Below, one piece after another: positions 12,209 through 23,748 of a stretch of DNA of 64,000 bases; within the stretch, counting starts at the first letter, position 1, and every line of letters begins with the position of its first letter. The stretch is taken from positions 1,178,001-1,242,000 of the forward strand of contig NC_056046.1 in the NCBI RefSeq assembly GCF_004379255.2, written 5' to 3'. The DNA is from Salvia splendens. Its lineage: Eukaryota > Streptophyta > Magnoliopsida > Lamiales > Lamiaceae. The notes beneath the pieces are model-generated. The model did no database searches. It was given only the letters and a program-made list of their open reading frames with translations, and was not told the origin of the DNA. Made by a program: the position numbers and the translations under genes.

Positions 12209-13402
12209 TTAATAGATTAATCCGTTGCCTGCGGAATCGAGCCGCGTCGTCTCGTAAACCGGCAGTTCCTCTCTGTACATCTTCATCCCAATCGCCGAGA
12301 GATTATCGAGCTCGAACAAATCTGAACTCGCGCAACTTGCTGCATCATCATCTTCGTCGTCGTCGAAATCTCGATCGAAAACCTCGTGTTTAGCTTGTGG
12401 TTGTTGATTTTGCCTCTGGTAATTCCTCAGCAAATCCCTCGCCACATCCTCGACTCGGCGGTTCTGATCCATCACGTGCGCCATAAGCTCTTCGTTGATC
12501 GCGCTTCTGATGCTGTTTTTACTGCTCTGATTCTGATTCCTTGCCGCGTCGCGATTTGATGATGTCTGCTTTTTGTTGTTGATTTCTGAGTCGACGATCA
12601 CGCTCACCGGAGAGAATCTCACGGATCTCTTCGCGCCGGCGGAGGAGTGGTTGCCTCTTGACGACGGCGTTTTGCTGAGGCAGGATCGGGAGAGAGACGA
12701 CGCGGAAGAGCAAGTCGAGGCGGTTGTGGATTTTAAAATCGGCGATTCGTCGCCGATTTTGCCTTTTCCTCCGGGGAAGAGCGAGTTTAGGAATCCGGCG
12801 AGTTTTCCGCCGGGGGATATCGGCTGCTTCACCTTCTTCAAATCGCCGTAGATTTTCAGCGCGCGCAGCTTCGTCTTCGAGAATCCTCCTTCAATTTTAG
12901 GTTTCTGCTCCGATTCGCGGCGATTAGCTGCGATTTTCTCCTTCTCGAGCCCCGTTCTGATCGGCTTCGGCCGCTGCACCTGAAACGACTCCGCCTCCGA
13001 CGAAGAGAAGAATACACCGGCGCCGCCCGAGCTCGAATCGGAGGAGCTCCAGCTGGAACTCTCCCGATCCTTCCGCAGCTTCTTCACCTGGAAATCGGCG
13101 ACGGATCTCCTCCGACCGACGGATTTCTCGATCACCTTCTTCTCCACCCATTTTTCAATCATGCAAGCGCGCTGGAAACTCTCCATCTCCTCATCACGCT
13201 CAAACACGCCGCGGCGCACGTTAGCGCCTTCTACGCCGCCGAAGCTCTTCTTCCTCATTCCTCCGCCGTAGATCGCCATCTGCTCGTCTCCTTGATCGAT
13301 CGAGCGGTAGATCGCGTCGAGCAAACTCGAGGAAAACGACGAATTCGAGGAGGTGAAATGCGAGATTTCGCTCTCCCTTCCGTAACCGCACCTCTCCACC
13401 AT
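12209..13402 (-). CDS. BIG GRAIN 1-like protein (397 aa), intronless
   Basis: A single uninterrupted frame of 397 residues. The N-terminal block (SFSSSLLDAIYRSID, about residues 22-38) and the C-terminal block (SSDLFELDNLS and ELPVYETT, about residues 360-388) are the conserved signatures of the plant BIG GRAIN 1 family. In rice, BG1 is a plasma-membrane positive regulator of auxin response and transport that increases grain size. The middle is a serine-, lysine- and arginine-rich, low-complexity linker with a conserved KLRALKIYGDLKKVKQPISPGGKL region near residues 180-205. No membrane segment is obvious. GC content is much higher than in the flanks, which is ordinary for an intronless plant gene. 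Confidence 0.85.
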   Translation of the reverse strand: MVERCGYGRESEISHFTSSNSSFSSSLLDAIYRSIDQGDEQMAIYGGGMRKKSFGGVEGANVRRGVFERDEEMESFQRACMIEKWVEKKVIEKSVGRRRSVADFQVKKLRKDRESSSWSSSDSSSGGAGVFFSSSEAESFQVQRPKPIRTGLEKEKIAANRRESEQKPKIEGGFSKTKLRALKIYGDLKKVKQPISPGGKLAGFLNSLFPGGKGKIGDESPILKSTTASTCSSASSLSRSCLSKTPSSRGNHSSAGAKRSVRFSPVSVIVDSEINNKKQTSSNRDAARNQNQSSKNSIRSAINEELMAHVMDQNRRVEDVARDLLRNYQRQNQQPQAKHEVFDRDFDDDEDDDAASCASSDLFELDNLSAIGMKMYREELPVYETTRLDSAGNGLIY

Positions 13403-13764
13403 GATCGGTTAATTATGCGCAAAATCAAGCGAAGAAATCAGAAAAAAGGAGAAATTAGGGAAGGAGAACTTTATTGTCTGCTTAGAGAGAGCCAAAAGCT
13501 GCAGAGAGAGAGAGAGAGAGCTGCGATAGAAGGGAAACACAATCATGTGAAGGAACAGAAATGGTTACACACACAACACACAGTTGGAGTGAATATTTTG
13601 GTGAGCCAAAACAGTTGAAACAATGGCATTCATTTGATGTGGGGGAAGGAGATGGAGTGGCGCATCGCCTACTCAAAGCTTGCCAGCACGCTTATGAGAA
13701 GCGAGAGAGAGAATTTGAGAGAGTTCTGTTTTGTGTAGTTTTTTCTCCATCTTATGGGGAGAGC

Positions 13765-13772
13765 TTTATATA
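13765..13772 (-). promoter_or_regulatory. TATA box of BIG GRAIN 1-like gene
   Basis: On the minus strand the sequence is TATATAAA, about 360 bases upstream of the ATG. The intervening leader is rich in CT/GA repeats (13508-13530 on the plus strand), common in plant 5' untranslated regions. Confidence 0.6.
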
Positions 13773-13774
13773 GA

Positions 13775-13798
13775 GGGGGGGGGGGGGGGGGGGGGGGG
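13775..13798. repeat. G24 homopolymer tract
   Basis: An uninterrupted run of 24 G on the plus strand (C24 on the coding strand of the gene), directly upstream of the TATA box. The exact length in an assembly is likely to be inaccurate. Confidence 0.9.
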
Positions 13799-15130
13799 AA
13801 TGGCAAGTGTATCTCTTATTTCAATTTTTTTCTAGTTGGTGTATTCTATCGTTATGTTGGTTTCAATTTGATAGTAACATTTAGTATTATAAATAGGTCA
13901 TATGGCTTAATATTTATCCCATGATTTAATAATGTAAGATTAGTTTTGGCTTATGAATCTTAGTTTTTCTTGAAATAAAATTAGTCTCGAATAATATCGT
14001 CATCGAGTTAGTCCAATTTCGTGAAACGTCTGGGACAAGTTAACGTTGAGTAATATGTCTATTCATTATTTAAATAGATTGAGAGAATGATGCTTCTAGT
14101 TTTGATCCGCTTCTTTTTTTATTTTTTAAAATACTCATATTACTGTGATTCAAATTATCTTAGTTTTTGCATGTATCGTATATACATTAGAGGTTGATTA
14201 TGATATAAATAGTCGAAGAAAATGCTAATTAATTGGGCCATATTTATGTAAGTGGAAAAATTAATAATGTACAAGTTAACGATCACATTGGCATATATAG
14301 AGTATATGTCTAGCCAATCACAACATCAAAAAGAAAAGAAGAGAAAATATTTATGTAATTGTGATTGTCTAACATATCGCGTGGCAATATGAAATCAAAT
14401 TACATTACTAAATCATTACATTTAAATTAAAATAATTAAAATAAACACAATGATAAATGGTAAACATTTTTTAATGGAGCTTATAGTGCAAACTATTTGA
14501 GTTAAATAAGTGACCATTTAAATGGGGAAAGCAATGAAGTTTGGCCTTAGATTTGGTATCATGCTACCACTTAATTATAGCTTAGTTCATGTGAGAAACA
14601 TACAAGTCGTGCTATAATTGTTGGAATTATTTCAACATATACATAAAATAATGGATCGTGTGATATCTATATCAATTTGTGTTCGTGAAAATGCTCATCA
14701 TATAAATAGCACAATCATTATACTAACATACATAGATATAATTATAACATAACATGTTATAAAAAATTGCATCATATCGATAGCCCGTGTATATAACTAT
14801 TGTTGCACAAAACCAATCTTTAATTTCCCCTAAAATTGCAAATTTCAATGGGTTCTATAAATTTTGAGAATATTAAGAATGACCAATCAATTCTTTTAGA
14901 GTTTCCATACATTTATTCTTAAAATAAAAAATGTGTGTGCGCACGTGAATGTATAGGGTCGACTTGTGTATGAGCAAAGACGAGGTGTCGTACGAGTCGG
15001 TCAAACCATCGGTTGTCCATGAAAACGAGGAATTTCTATTAAATTCTATTTTTCCGAATCATTTTCCCGTGACCCTCTATCATCCCATTTTATAAGGGTT
15101 TTATTCAAAATTAATATTGGGGTGATTGCA
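13799..15130. other. Upstream region of BIG GRAIN 1-like gene, no gene seen
   Basis: AT-rich, probably the distal promoter of the minus-strand gene. No exon, RNA gene or element termini were recognised. Confidence 0.5.
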
Positions 15131-15138
15131 TTCGTGGG

Positions 15139-15674
15139 TAGGGGTGGCAAATCGTGTGTGTCGGGTCATTATCGTGTCGACACGATAACTACACGAACAC
15201 GATAACAACAAACACGAACACGACCTGTTAAGAAAACCCCAAACACGAACACGAACACGACCCGCTACCCTCAGACACGAACACGACACGAACCACTTCG
15301 GATCAACACGACACGATAACAACACTTATTGGAAAGTGATTAAATATTTAAATGATTTAAATGAGATATGACCATATGAGACTATGAGAGTCAATTTAAT
15401 AAATATTGAAAAATGAAAATAATAAGAATTAATAATATTAAAATATTATTTATTAACGGATAACACGAACCCGACACGAACACGACACGAACACGTATTG
15501 TTAACGGATAACACGAACCCGATACGAACACGACATGAACACGACACGAAATTTTCGTGTCCTTAATGGGTCGACCCCATAAGGACACAAACCCAATAAG
15601 CTCTGACCCAAACCCATTAATTTCGTGCCGGTTCGTGTCGTGTTATCGTGTCGTGTCAAAAATTGTCAGCCCTA
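15139..15674. mobile_element. Non-autonomous hAT-type element, 536 bp, with 8-bp duplication
   Basis: The element begins TAGGGGTGGCAAAT and ends ATTGTCAGCCCTA (imperfect terminal inverted repeat). A perfect 8-bp direct repeat TTCGTGGG lies at 15131-15138 and 15675-15682. The interior holds dense short repeats of ACACGA/ACACGAAC in both orientations. It resembles the 9060 element in design (TAGGG terminus, short-repeat-rich subtermini) but not in sequence, so it is a different family. No transposase is encoded. Confidence 0.85.
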
Positions 15675-15682
15675 TTCGTGGG

Positions 15683-16631
15683 ACTCTCAAAAATCACTTT
15701 TTCAACATGGGGGGTTCGGATGTGATGCAAAGTTGGAAGAAATTATACGGAAAGAATTTTAATCAAGATTTGATTTGATTGAAATAAAGAATGCAACCAA
15801 AAGTTAAGGGTGTAAAATCAATTGATATATAAGAGATAAGATCATACTCCATTTTATGGTTTAGATACATGGCTGTGTAGTGTGTATAACAATCAAGTAC
15901 TAATATTTGACTGAGTGAACAAATTGCGTGGCAATGTGTCTAGAGTCTAAACTAGCATATTTTTACTCAAAAAAAATCATACAAGAAGCCCACTACGGGT
16001 ACTTAGTGTCTTCCTATTGGTTTACGGATTCCGTTAGTTAATGAAGTTGACAGATAATGTCAGGATGTGTTGCTTTTATTTTATTGTTTATTTACTACTA
16101 CTACTATGTTGTTTGCTAGTAATTTTTTCCTCAAAAATTTGCTTTTGCATCAAAAAATATATTATGAGACAATTACCATTTAATAAACAAAATAGAAATA
16201 AATGTTTGTGTAGGGGAACATTACTCATATAGTGGTATTGCATCATGCCAAGGATAATAGAGACAACATAAAACCATGATGAGTGGGTAATATCTATATC
16301 TATATCTACATCAAACAATATTTATTCACATGGAAAAATCATATTTTGAGAATACTAGCTATTATAGATTCCTTTCTTGTCATATGGATGCTTGGCCACT
16401 AGAGATTCCATTTTCACCAATTCCAATTATACTAGAGCTACTTTGGACCTATACACGCCTTGGAGTATATATATACAACCTACTATACACATACCCAATG
16501 TATAAAATATACTACTACTACATTGTGTCATCAACAACCAAAATATAAGCCTCGTGACATTATTGAAAAATTAACAATGTTGAGATTTACAATGAATCCA
16601 AATACTGTATGAAAGTTTGAGAATTTTGTGC

Positions 16632-16663
<32 letters not shown>

Positions 16664-17461
16664 TAGTGCACTACTTTAGTATCGAGACAGACCTCTCACA
16701 CGCACGCACAGAGTGAAATGCTTTAGTTTCAGAGCTATAAAGAAGGTGGGGGATAGGAAGAACATGGGAATATCAAACAAAGATGTTTTTCACCAATCCC
16801 AATAACAGAATATATTCACACACACACACACACACACACAATCCCTAAGAGCTGATGAACTTCCAAGTGATCCAAATCCATACAACAAATCAAAAGCGAC
16901 CCTCTTTACCTTTTCTTTCTCTGACAAAAGGCCAAATATTCCATTGTTCAACAACACAAGCTTTTTTAGTAGAAGCAGCAAAATAAAGACAGGCCAATGA
17001 AAGATGATGATGCAAAAGACCAAAACTTTAAAACAAATATAGCAGGTGAGGTGGGAGTGATCCGAGGCTCGGGTGCTTTGCAGGTTTTCTTTTTCTAAAG
17101 CTAAGACAAAAGCCATGTCTCTCTACCTTTGCATTTCCCAACTTATTCATCCCATGTGTCCTGCTTTAGCCTTATAACGCACGCTTTAAAGACGAAAGAG
17201 ACAAGAGTTGCTGCTAAAGACTCACAATCTTGTTCACTACTGCTAGACTAAAGAATGATTCTCATGTGCAATGAGGTGTTAGGAGAACGAAATATAACAA
17301 AATACCCGACTACCGTAGAACAATGAACAATGACAACACAATTTACTGCATTGATTTGAAATAATAGCATTCTTCACATTTAATAACCATTAACCACAAG
17401 ATTGGAAATAACTATAGCTAATGTCAATTTCTGGAAGCGAAAGGGCTCCAGTGAAATATAT
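15683..17461. other. Intergenic, 3' of GIP1-like gene, microsatellites only
   Basis: Contains (CT)n(CA)n at about 16631-16663, (CA)n at about 16818-16840 and a TATC-type repeat near 16290. The several open frames between 16041 and 17116 overlap one another on both strands and show no domain. Confidence 0.55.
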
Positions 17462-20400
17462 TCAGAAATTACCACTCCAATTCAAGTGCCCCAACTGAGG
17501 TTGCTGGTATGCACCCACTTGTGCTCCGGGAGCCTGAGCAGCCACACCAACTCCCACGTTACCGCCCATGGCAGGGCCCATATGATGAGGACTTGCAATA
17601 GTAGGGGGCTGAAGGGAAGGATGGTACATGCCTTGGAACTGCATATGGGAGGGCTGTGCAGCAGCCGCAGCAGCATTGAAAGAGGCATGACCGCTGTGTG
17701 AAGTCAAATATGCAGTAGGATGAGGCGATTGGGCGGGAATGTTGTAATAGGACGACTGCATACCAGAAGCATCCCTTGCGCTCATCCAAATTTCAGAGGT
17801 CTCCGCCTGTATTTTAGAACATGTAAGAGAGGAGGGAATTACAATTGGTAGATATTAATTCAAGACAAATGATTTCCAAGACTTGTTCTAAAGAGAAACG
17901 TCAAACGTGCCATATAGCCAAATATCAATTCTTTGAAATATAACAAGCATGATATAGAGTTGCTTTAGCTACCTGAGGGTTTGGAACATAAAGACTATCT
18001 TTATACTTTATACGAGATGAATCATCATGACCTGCGGTGCTGGCAACAACCCCAGGAGCATTAATGGCATAACCAGCAGGACTGGTGAAGTTTCCAAAAA
18101 CAGTTGGAGTACCAGTAGGCACAGGCTTGAACTGTTGGATACCATACTTGACACCACTTGGAGTCCCATGGGAGCTATTTCCGGGCATCAGCAAGTAGCT
18201 GCTACCATTTGAAGGATGAGGATATGTGGGACTATTGGAGTAACCAGGCATTGGCGGAACATAGCCAGGAGGCAAGAATTGACGATACGGCATCATGTTA
18301 GCAAAATGGGAGAAGTGAAGTTGGGGATACATCTGGGCGAACTGCTGCTGTTGTTGCTGCTGCAGCTGCAGCTGTTGCTGTTGCTGCTGAACCATTGCAA
18401 TTGTGGAAGCTGGAACAACATTTGTTGCATGTGAACCAAGGACCTGTATGCACAAGAAGTTCAACGTCATCAGACAGAATATAAAGTTCAAAACTAAGAG
18501 TCTATGTTGAGAAATAAGTAGTATATTTAGTGGCACTGAAAAACTCCCAAGGATTTCTAGTTTTTAAAATGATTATATATAAGAAATCTACCAAACCAAC
18601 TTCTATGTTATTTATATGCAGCGCAGAGCATATGACCCCTTAATTATTTGGTTAATGAAACAAATCTAAGTACGGGTATTGTTAGCATCAGTGTGGCTGT
18701 GAATGCATGCAACCAGCGGTAATAAATATGACCACAATGTGTCCGGTAATAAGTACAACTAGATAAGAGTGTATATAGGTTGGTTCTGTGTGACAGGCAC
18801 AGCATACGACTAAAAAGGATTCATGCTTAATTAATGGCATACAATAGTTCGATCCTAACCTCTTGAGATGACGCAAGGCTTGGCCCTCTAACATTTTCAT
18901 CAACAACCGGGCGGAAGTAGGAAATATCATAAGCCATTTGGGGATCATAACCCTGAGGGCAGTAAAAACAATTAAACATGTTGAAGCTTCTCTTATGAAT
19001 ACATCAATTGGCTCAAAGAAAGTTATGTATTCACTCACCGAGAAGCTTGGCAGTTCAGTCAGATCATGCTGCTGTAGTGATTCGGGAGTATAAGATGGGC
19101 TGTTGCCACGCATCAAGCCAACATCAGCATAGTCATTAAAGTTCTGTGAACTTGAAGAGTCTTTCTTCTCAGTCCGATCAGACAGATCATCTGAAGCAGG
19201 CGAATTGGATTCTGAACTTCGGACAGAGCCATCCATCATCTCTAAGGATTTGGTAGTAACAGGTTCATCTCCTGAGGTTTCAGTGGCAGAGACTGAAACA
19301 CTACAAATTTACATTGCTTAGTCATTTTTAGTACAACTGTAAAGAAATAAAAAATTAGTAGGAAAGGGTAAACAGATACAAAACATAAGAGTACAAGTAT
19401 AAAAGTAACAATATCCATATGCATGTCAAGGCAAACATGAAACTGACTAAACTTCCCAACGAAGAGAACAAGTAATTAAATTAGTAAGAAAGGGTAAAAA
19501 GACACCAAAATAAGAGAAGGGAAAGAAATTCATAAATAAGCATCTGACAAAGTTAAATGAAAACAACCTTCCAGAAGGATTGGCAGATAATTCTTCTACG
19601 GCATTAGCAGCCATGCCAACTGAATTAGCAGATATTTCAAATTCAGCGCCTATACTGCCAAAGGTCAGACGGCATCTGTCTGCCTCAGAGACGCGGATAT
19701 GTGCAGCTATAATCACATTTTGATTCTCAGAAAGATCCAATTGCGAAATGTTATCTTGCAAACCAGCTGCTTCTTTTTTCGTGTGTTCTGGATTGTCTGC
19801 GGGAGGAGAGACTGTCTTTGCACTTGGTTTTATACTTGCTTTTGGCTTCCATTCCTTATTGGGCTGATGAGCTACAGAAGAAAGATTCAGTAAGCTCACC
19901 AGATGCTATAAATGTAGTATAAGGAAATAACTATAGGGAGTATTCAACTTTAGTCACTAATATACAATCTGAGGAATGCAAAATACCTATCTTGCCTTTT
20001 TGGTGTCCAATGAGTTGATGAGAACGGCTACCATAGGAATTACTGGAAAATGATCTCCCAGCAGGTGGACCAGCTACAGCAGAGTCAGATGCCACATTTT
20101 GGTTTGAGTGGCCATTCTTTGATTTAGCATTAAATGACTGCACAGACTTTTGCGATTGCCCATCTTGTCTATTTTGCGCATTTGGCAAAGATGTGCCTTG
20201 AAAAGATGATGGTTTAGGAGAATTTTCAGATGACTGGCGACGAGGTCCCACTACTCCAACCTCCCGCCTGATGGCCCCAACATTAGCAGCAGGCCTAGAA
20301 TGAAGTGATGGTACGTGAACAGGATCAGAGGAGGAAGAATAAACACCCACGACGGAGCTACTGGACAAATTTGTAGATTGTTGCTGGGAAGCATTTGCCT

Positions 20401-22625
20401 TTGTTTGCACATGTGAAGTAGCACTCGGAATTGGAAAGCGCTTATCAACAGCCATTTCTTTCCTGTCATTACCAACTGAAGCAGCATCCTTAGTTTGCCT
20501 TGTTTGTGAATCAGCGGTCTTGACAGACTGAGATGAATGCTGAAATACAGCAGGTTCTTGACGTCCAGAACCGCTGGGAGAACTGTGAAAGGAATATCTT
20601 AGAAAGCTACTCATATAAGACACAAATTACATAAAAAATGGTTTAGTTCCAAAAGTGGAAGTGACAAGGAACTGTACCACCATCTTCAATAAGGCACAGA
20701 CAACGAAAGCACAACTAGATCAAGTAAAATTCAATCCAACTATTAGTACCTCTTCAATGACCCACTAGAGATCACCCCTGGACTTTTTGAAGTTGAATTT
20801 AGGCCAGGCTTTGAATCTGCGACGCTAGTATGATTGACTCTATTGTCACGAACAACACGGAACTCCCGAGTGCCCCCTGCATCCAGTTAAACTACACCCA
20901 TTACTGAAATGAGATAGGCAGCAAACTGAAATGGAGAAAGATGGAGACCATTTTTGCTACTGATTTTTAAGGCTACTGAAGAAATAAAATCATTTAAACT
21001 CGTCAAAAATATTTCACAAGGATTTTTACCCTTAATGATATTTAGTCAAGCTCCAGCTCAACGAGCTCGAGCTTGGCATGGATCTGCTCAGTAACAGCCC
21101 TGGGTATACCAGCAGTCATGGAATCATCCATTTTCCATAGGAAGGGCATTTAATCGCAAGAATATGTCACCTACTACAGGAATTCCAATTCCACAAGAAG
21201 TTGTAAACACATAAAACTTTTTCAGGAGATCTTATTACCAGATGCAGTATTTCGAGAGGTTCCCCCTCTTCGAGAACTATGGTCAGGATAAGTATTATAC
21301 TTGGCAGGCATACGTGCAACATCATTGTTTTTCTTGGGCTCCACTGCAGTGTAACTATTTTGCACTGGATTCGGGGTCTGCAGATAGAACATTGGTAAGT
21401 TCATACTTCATGCATCGTGTTAGGTATATAACTTCAATAAGCTAGAGTAAAATTGAGCCATGACAACCTCTTAAATCGCGAAATATGTCAACTTTAACAT
21501 ATTAAGATCATGCAAAAAATAAAATAAAAGCAGAGGGAAATTCTTAGAATAAAACTACACAATTAACAATTTATATCGACCTTACCACTAAACATAATAT
21601 GAATATTAATATGAAATCCAAAAATATAAGACAGCCATCTATACCTCTTTCTTCCTATCTCTTCTTCTCTTCACCTCATGGAATGGATCTGCATAAAAAA
21701 CAACTATGTAGCATAAAGTACTTGGTAGTAGAGAATATAGACTATAGAGCAAAGAAAAAATTGGCTTCTCTACAATAGACAATGAATCAACACTCCAGAA
21801 GAAGTTGTAGTGGTGAGGTTTTTTATAGAACTATTAGATGAATGGAATAAATAAATGGATTGATAGGTTTTCTACAACAATATAGGGATAGGCTTCTAGC
21901 TAAGTGCAAGAAATTTTGGTTCCTAGGTGGACGAATATGCTTTCATATTCTCTCTGTCCTCGCCATTGTTGCAAGCAACGAATTATGAGTGATTCCCTTA
22001 AAAGGTTATTTAAGTGCCTAATACAACACCTATTTCTTGCACCAACCTATGCACTACCACAAATCACATGAAAAGAATTCAGAACTACTCAAAATAAATA
22101 CACAGTATACTACAAACTTGTTTCGAAGATACAATTAATATCTGCTGCGGAGTCAAGATAAATGATTCGTATGAGCTCCACCCAGTCAGAGACCAACATT
22201 TCAATTTCCATAATTACCTCTCTTATTCCACATGCATTGTAGAGAAACCACAAATATCTTCATGCACAAACAAATGCACTTAGCTAGAAACAAACATTAG
22301 CTTGTTAACCTCACCCTGATTGAAATTCTCAGCTTTCCATACAAAAAAAATTCAAAACACAAGAATCCAACCCGAATTTGAAAAAGATAAAAATCTATAC
22401 ATCATCAAGAAATGAAAGGGAAAAAAAACCAGTCTTCAAACGAAATAAACCTTGATTGAGCAGTTTCTGGGTGGTTTCGTTAGGATCCATGTTGGTCTCT
22501 TTAAGCACCACGTAAATATCAGCGTCAGAATGGTTTCCCACAATCTCTTTAATCGATTGGATAGTTCTCCGCACTCCCGCCGATAACACTTGCGCCCCGC
22601 CGTCGATTTTCGCACCGGAAACCAT
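17462..22625 (-). CDS. GBF-interacting protein 1-like (GIP1-like), ten exons
   Basis: Exons in coding order: 22625-22451, 21688-21645, 21377-21239, 20876-20750, 20582-19987, 19871-19568, 19300-19039, 18952-18860, 18443-17973 and 17806-17462. They join in one frame of 851 residues. The N-terminus (MVSGAKIDGG, then VRRTIQSIKEIVGNHSDADI, then DPFHEVKRRRDRKKE across the first splice) is the UBA-like DUF1296 domain of GIP1 proteins, which bind and activate G-box-binding bZIP factors in the nucleus. The remainder is low-complexity, rich in Ser, Asn and Gln, with a polyglutamine run near residues 600-625 and a Pro/Tyr/Met-rich C-terminal third, as usual for the family. I place the start at MVSG because the longer open frame upstream begins at TTG, not ATG. 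Confidence 0.88.
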
Positions 22626-23748
22626 CTCCAGTCCAGCAATCAAGAGAGGATCAGCAGTCCGAAAGCGAGAGTCACTTCGTCGAGACAAAAATCGGAATAA
22701 ATTATCCGATAACGAACCCTAATTTGAAGAGACTATGGTTTTGGATTGAATGGGGTTTTCAGTTTTGTATTGAAGGAAGAAGAGTACGGCTGAGAGTGGG
22801 GGGTTTGGGAGGGGAGCGAGGGTTTTTAGGAAATTAGGTTTTCAATAATTGTGAAAATTTGGGGGAAATTTGAAATGGTTTAAGTGGAAATGGAAGTGAA
22901 ACTAGTTGCGGACTAAGAACCTGAAATTACCAAAATGTCCATTTTGGATTAAATGTATTTGCATGCTATTCATTGTTTATCACATACGACTATTTATCTC
23001 ACCCTTATAGATTGTCATTTTAATACAATCCTATATACAATTTATGTATATTTATCTTTTCTCGATAAAAAATTATTGAGGAAACAACTAGATCTTTCTT
23101 TATTGCTTCTTGGCGATCGAAAAATAAAGAACCAATTTAAAAAATTACACATTTTAACCATTATGTCCAATTTGTCTGATGTGCTCTTGGCTCGACTTTG
23201 TTTGTTATCTTACATTATAACCATTCATAAGTCCAGAGCCTTTGTCCTAGCGGCAAGGAGCTCAGACATTATTGCATGAGGTGCCGAATTCGAGCCCACC
23301 TCTTGACATCAGTTGTAATTTCCTCCTATCTATAGTATAGGAGTTTATTTGTAATTTCCTCTTTTATATAGGAGTTAATTTTTGAAAAAAATAAATAAAA
23401 ATTCGTTAGTGTTATTAATAGAGTAGTTGATCAGGGTACATTGGGTAATGCTTGTTCAACAAAAACCAGAATATTTATCAGCATATTCTCAAAAGTAGCA
23501 TTAAATTTACTAAAAGAAATGGAAGCAACTTGAAACAGAGATGAGAAAGAAGCTGAATTCTATAAAAGAGAAATAAAGTTAAGCCTTAATCCTACAACAA
23601 ATAATAATACTATACGAATAAACAAAATCCCCAATCAGAAAGTTAACATTCACAGGTTAATCCTTGATAATTTAGAACAAGGAATGGGATAAATGGACCA
23701 GTCTTCCAAAAGGTACAGACCTCTAAGGGTTTGCAGTCTAGGCTACGG
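22626..23748. other. GIP1-like leader and 3' flank of Alfin-like gene A
   Basis: The stretch next to 22625 is the 5' leader and promoter of the GIP1-like gene. From about 23080 to 23530 the sequence is similar to 26816-27262, the corresponding position downstream of the second Alfin-like gene, with shared words such as GCTCTTGGCTCGACTTTG (23183-23200 and 26968-26985). Confidence 0.6.

Noticed and set aside
16041..17116. Several overlapping open frames as a possible gene
   Set aside because: AT-rich and microsatellite-derived translations on both strands, with no domain or consistent splicing.
22626..22688. Longer N-terminus for the GIP1-like protein
   Set aside because: It would start at TTG; the first ATG, giving MVSG, fits the family start.
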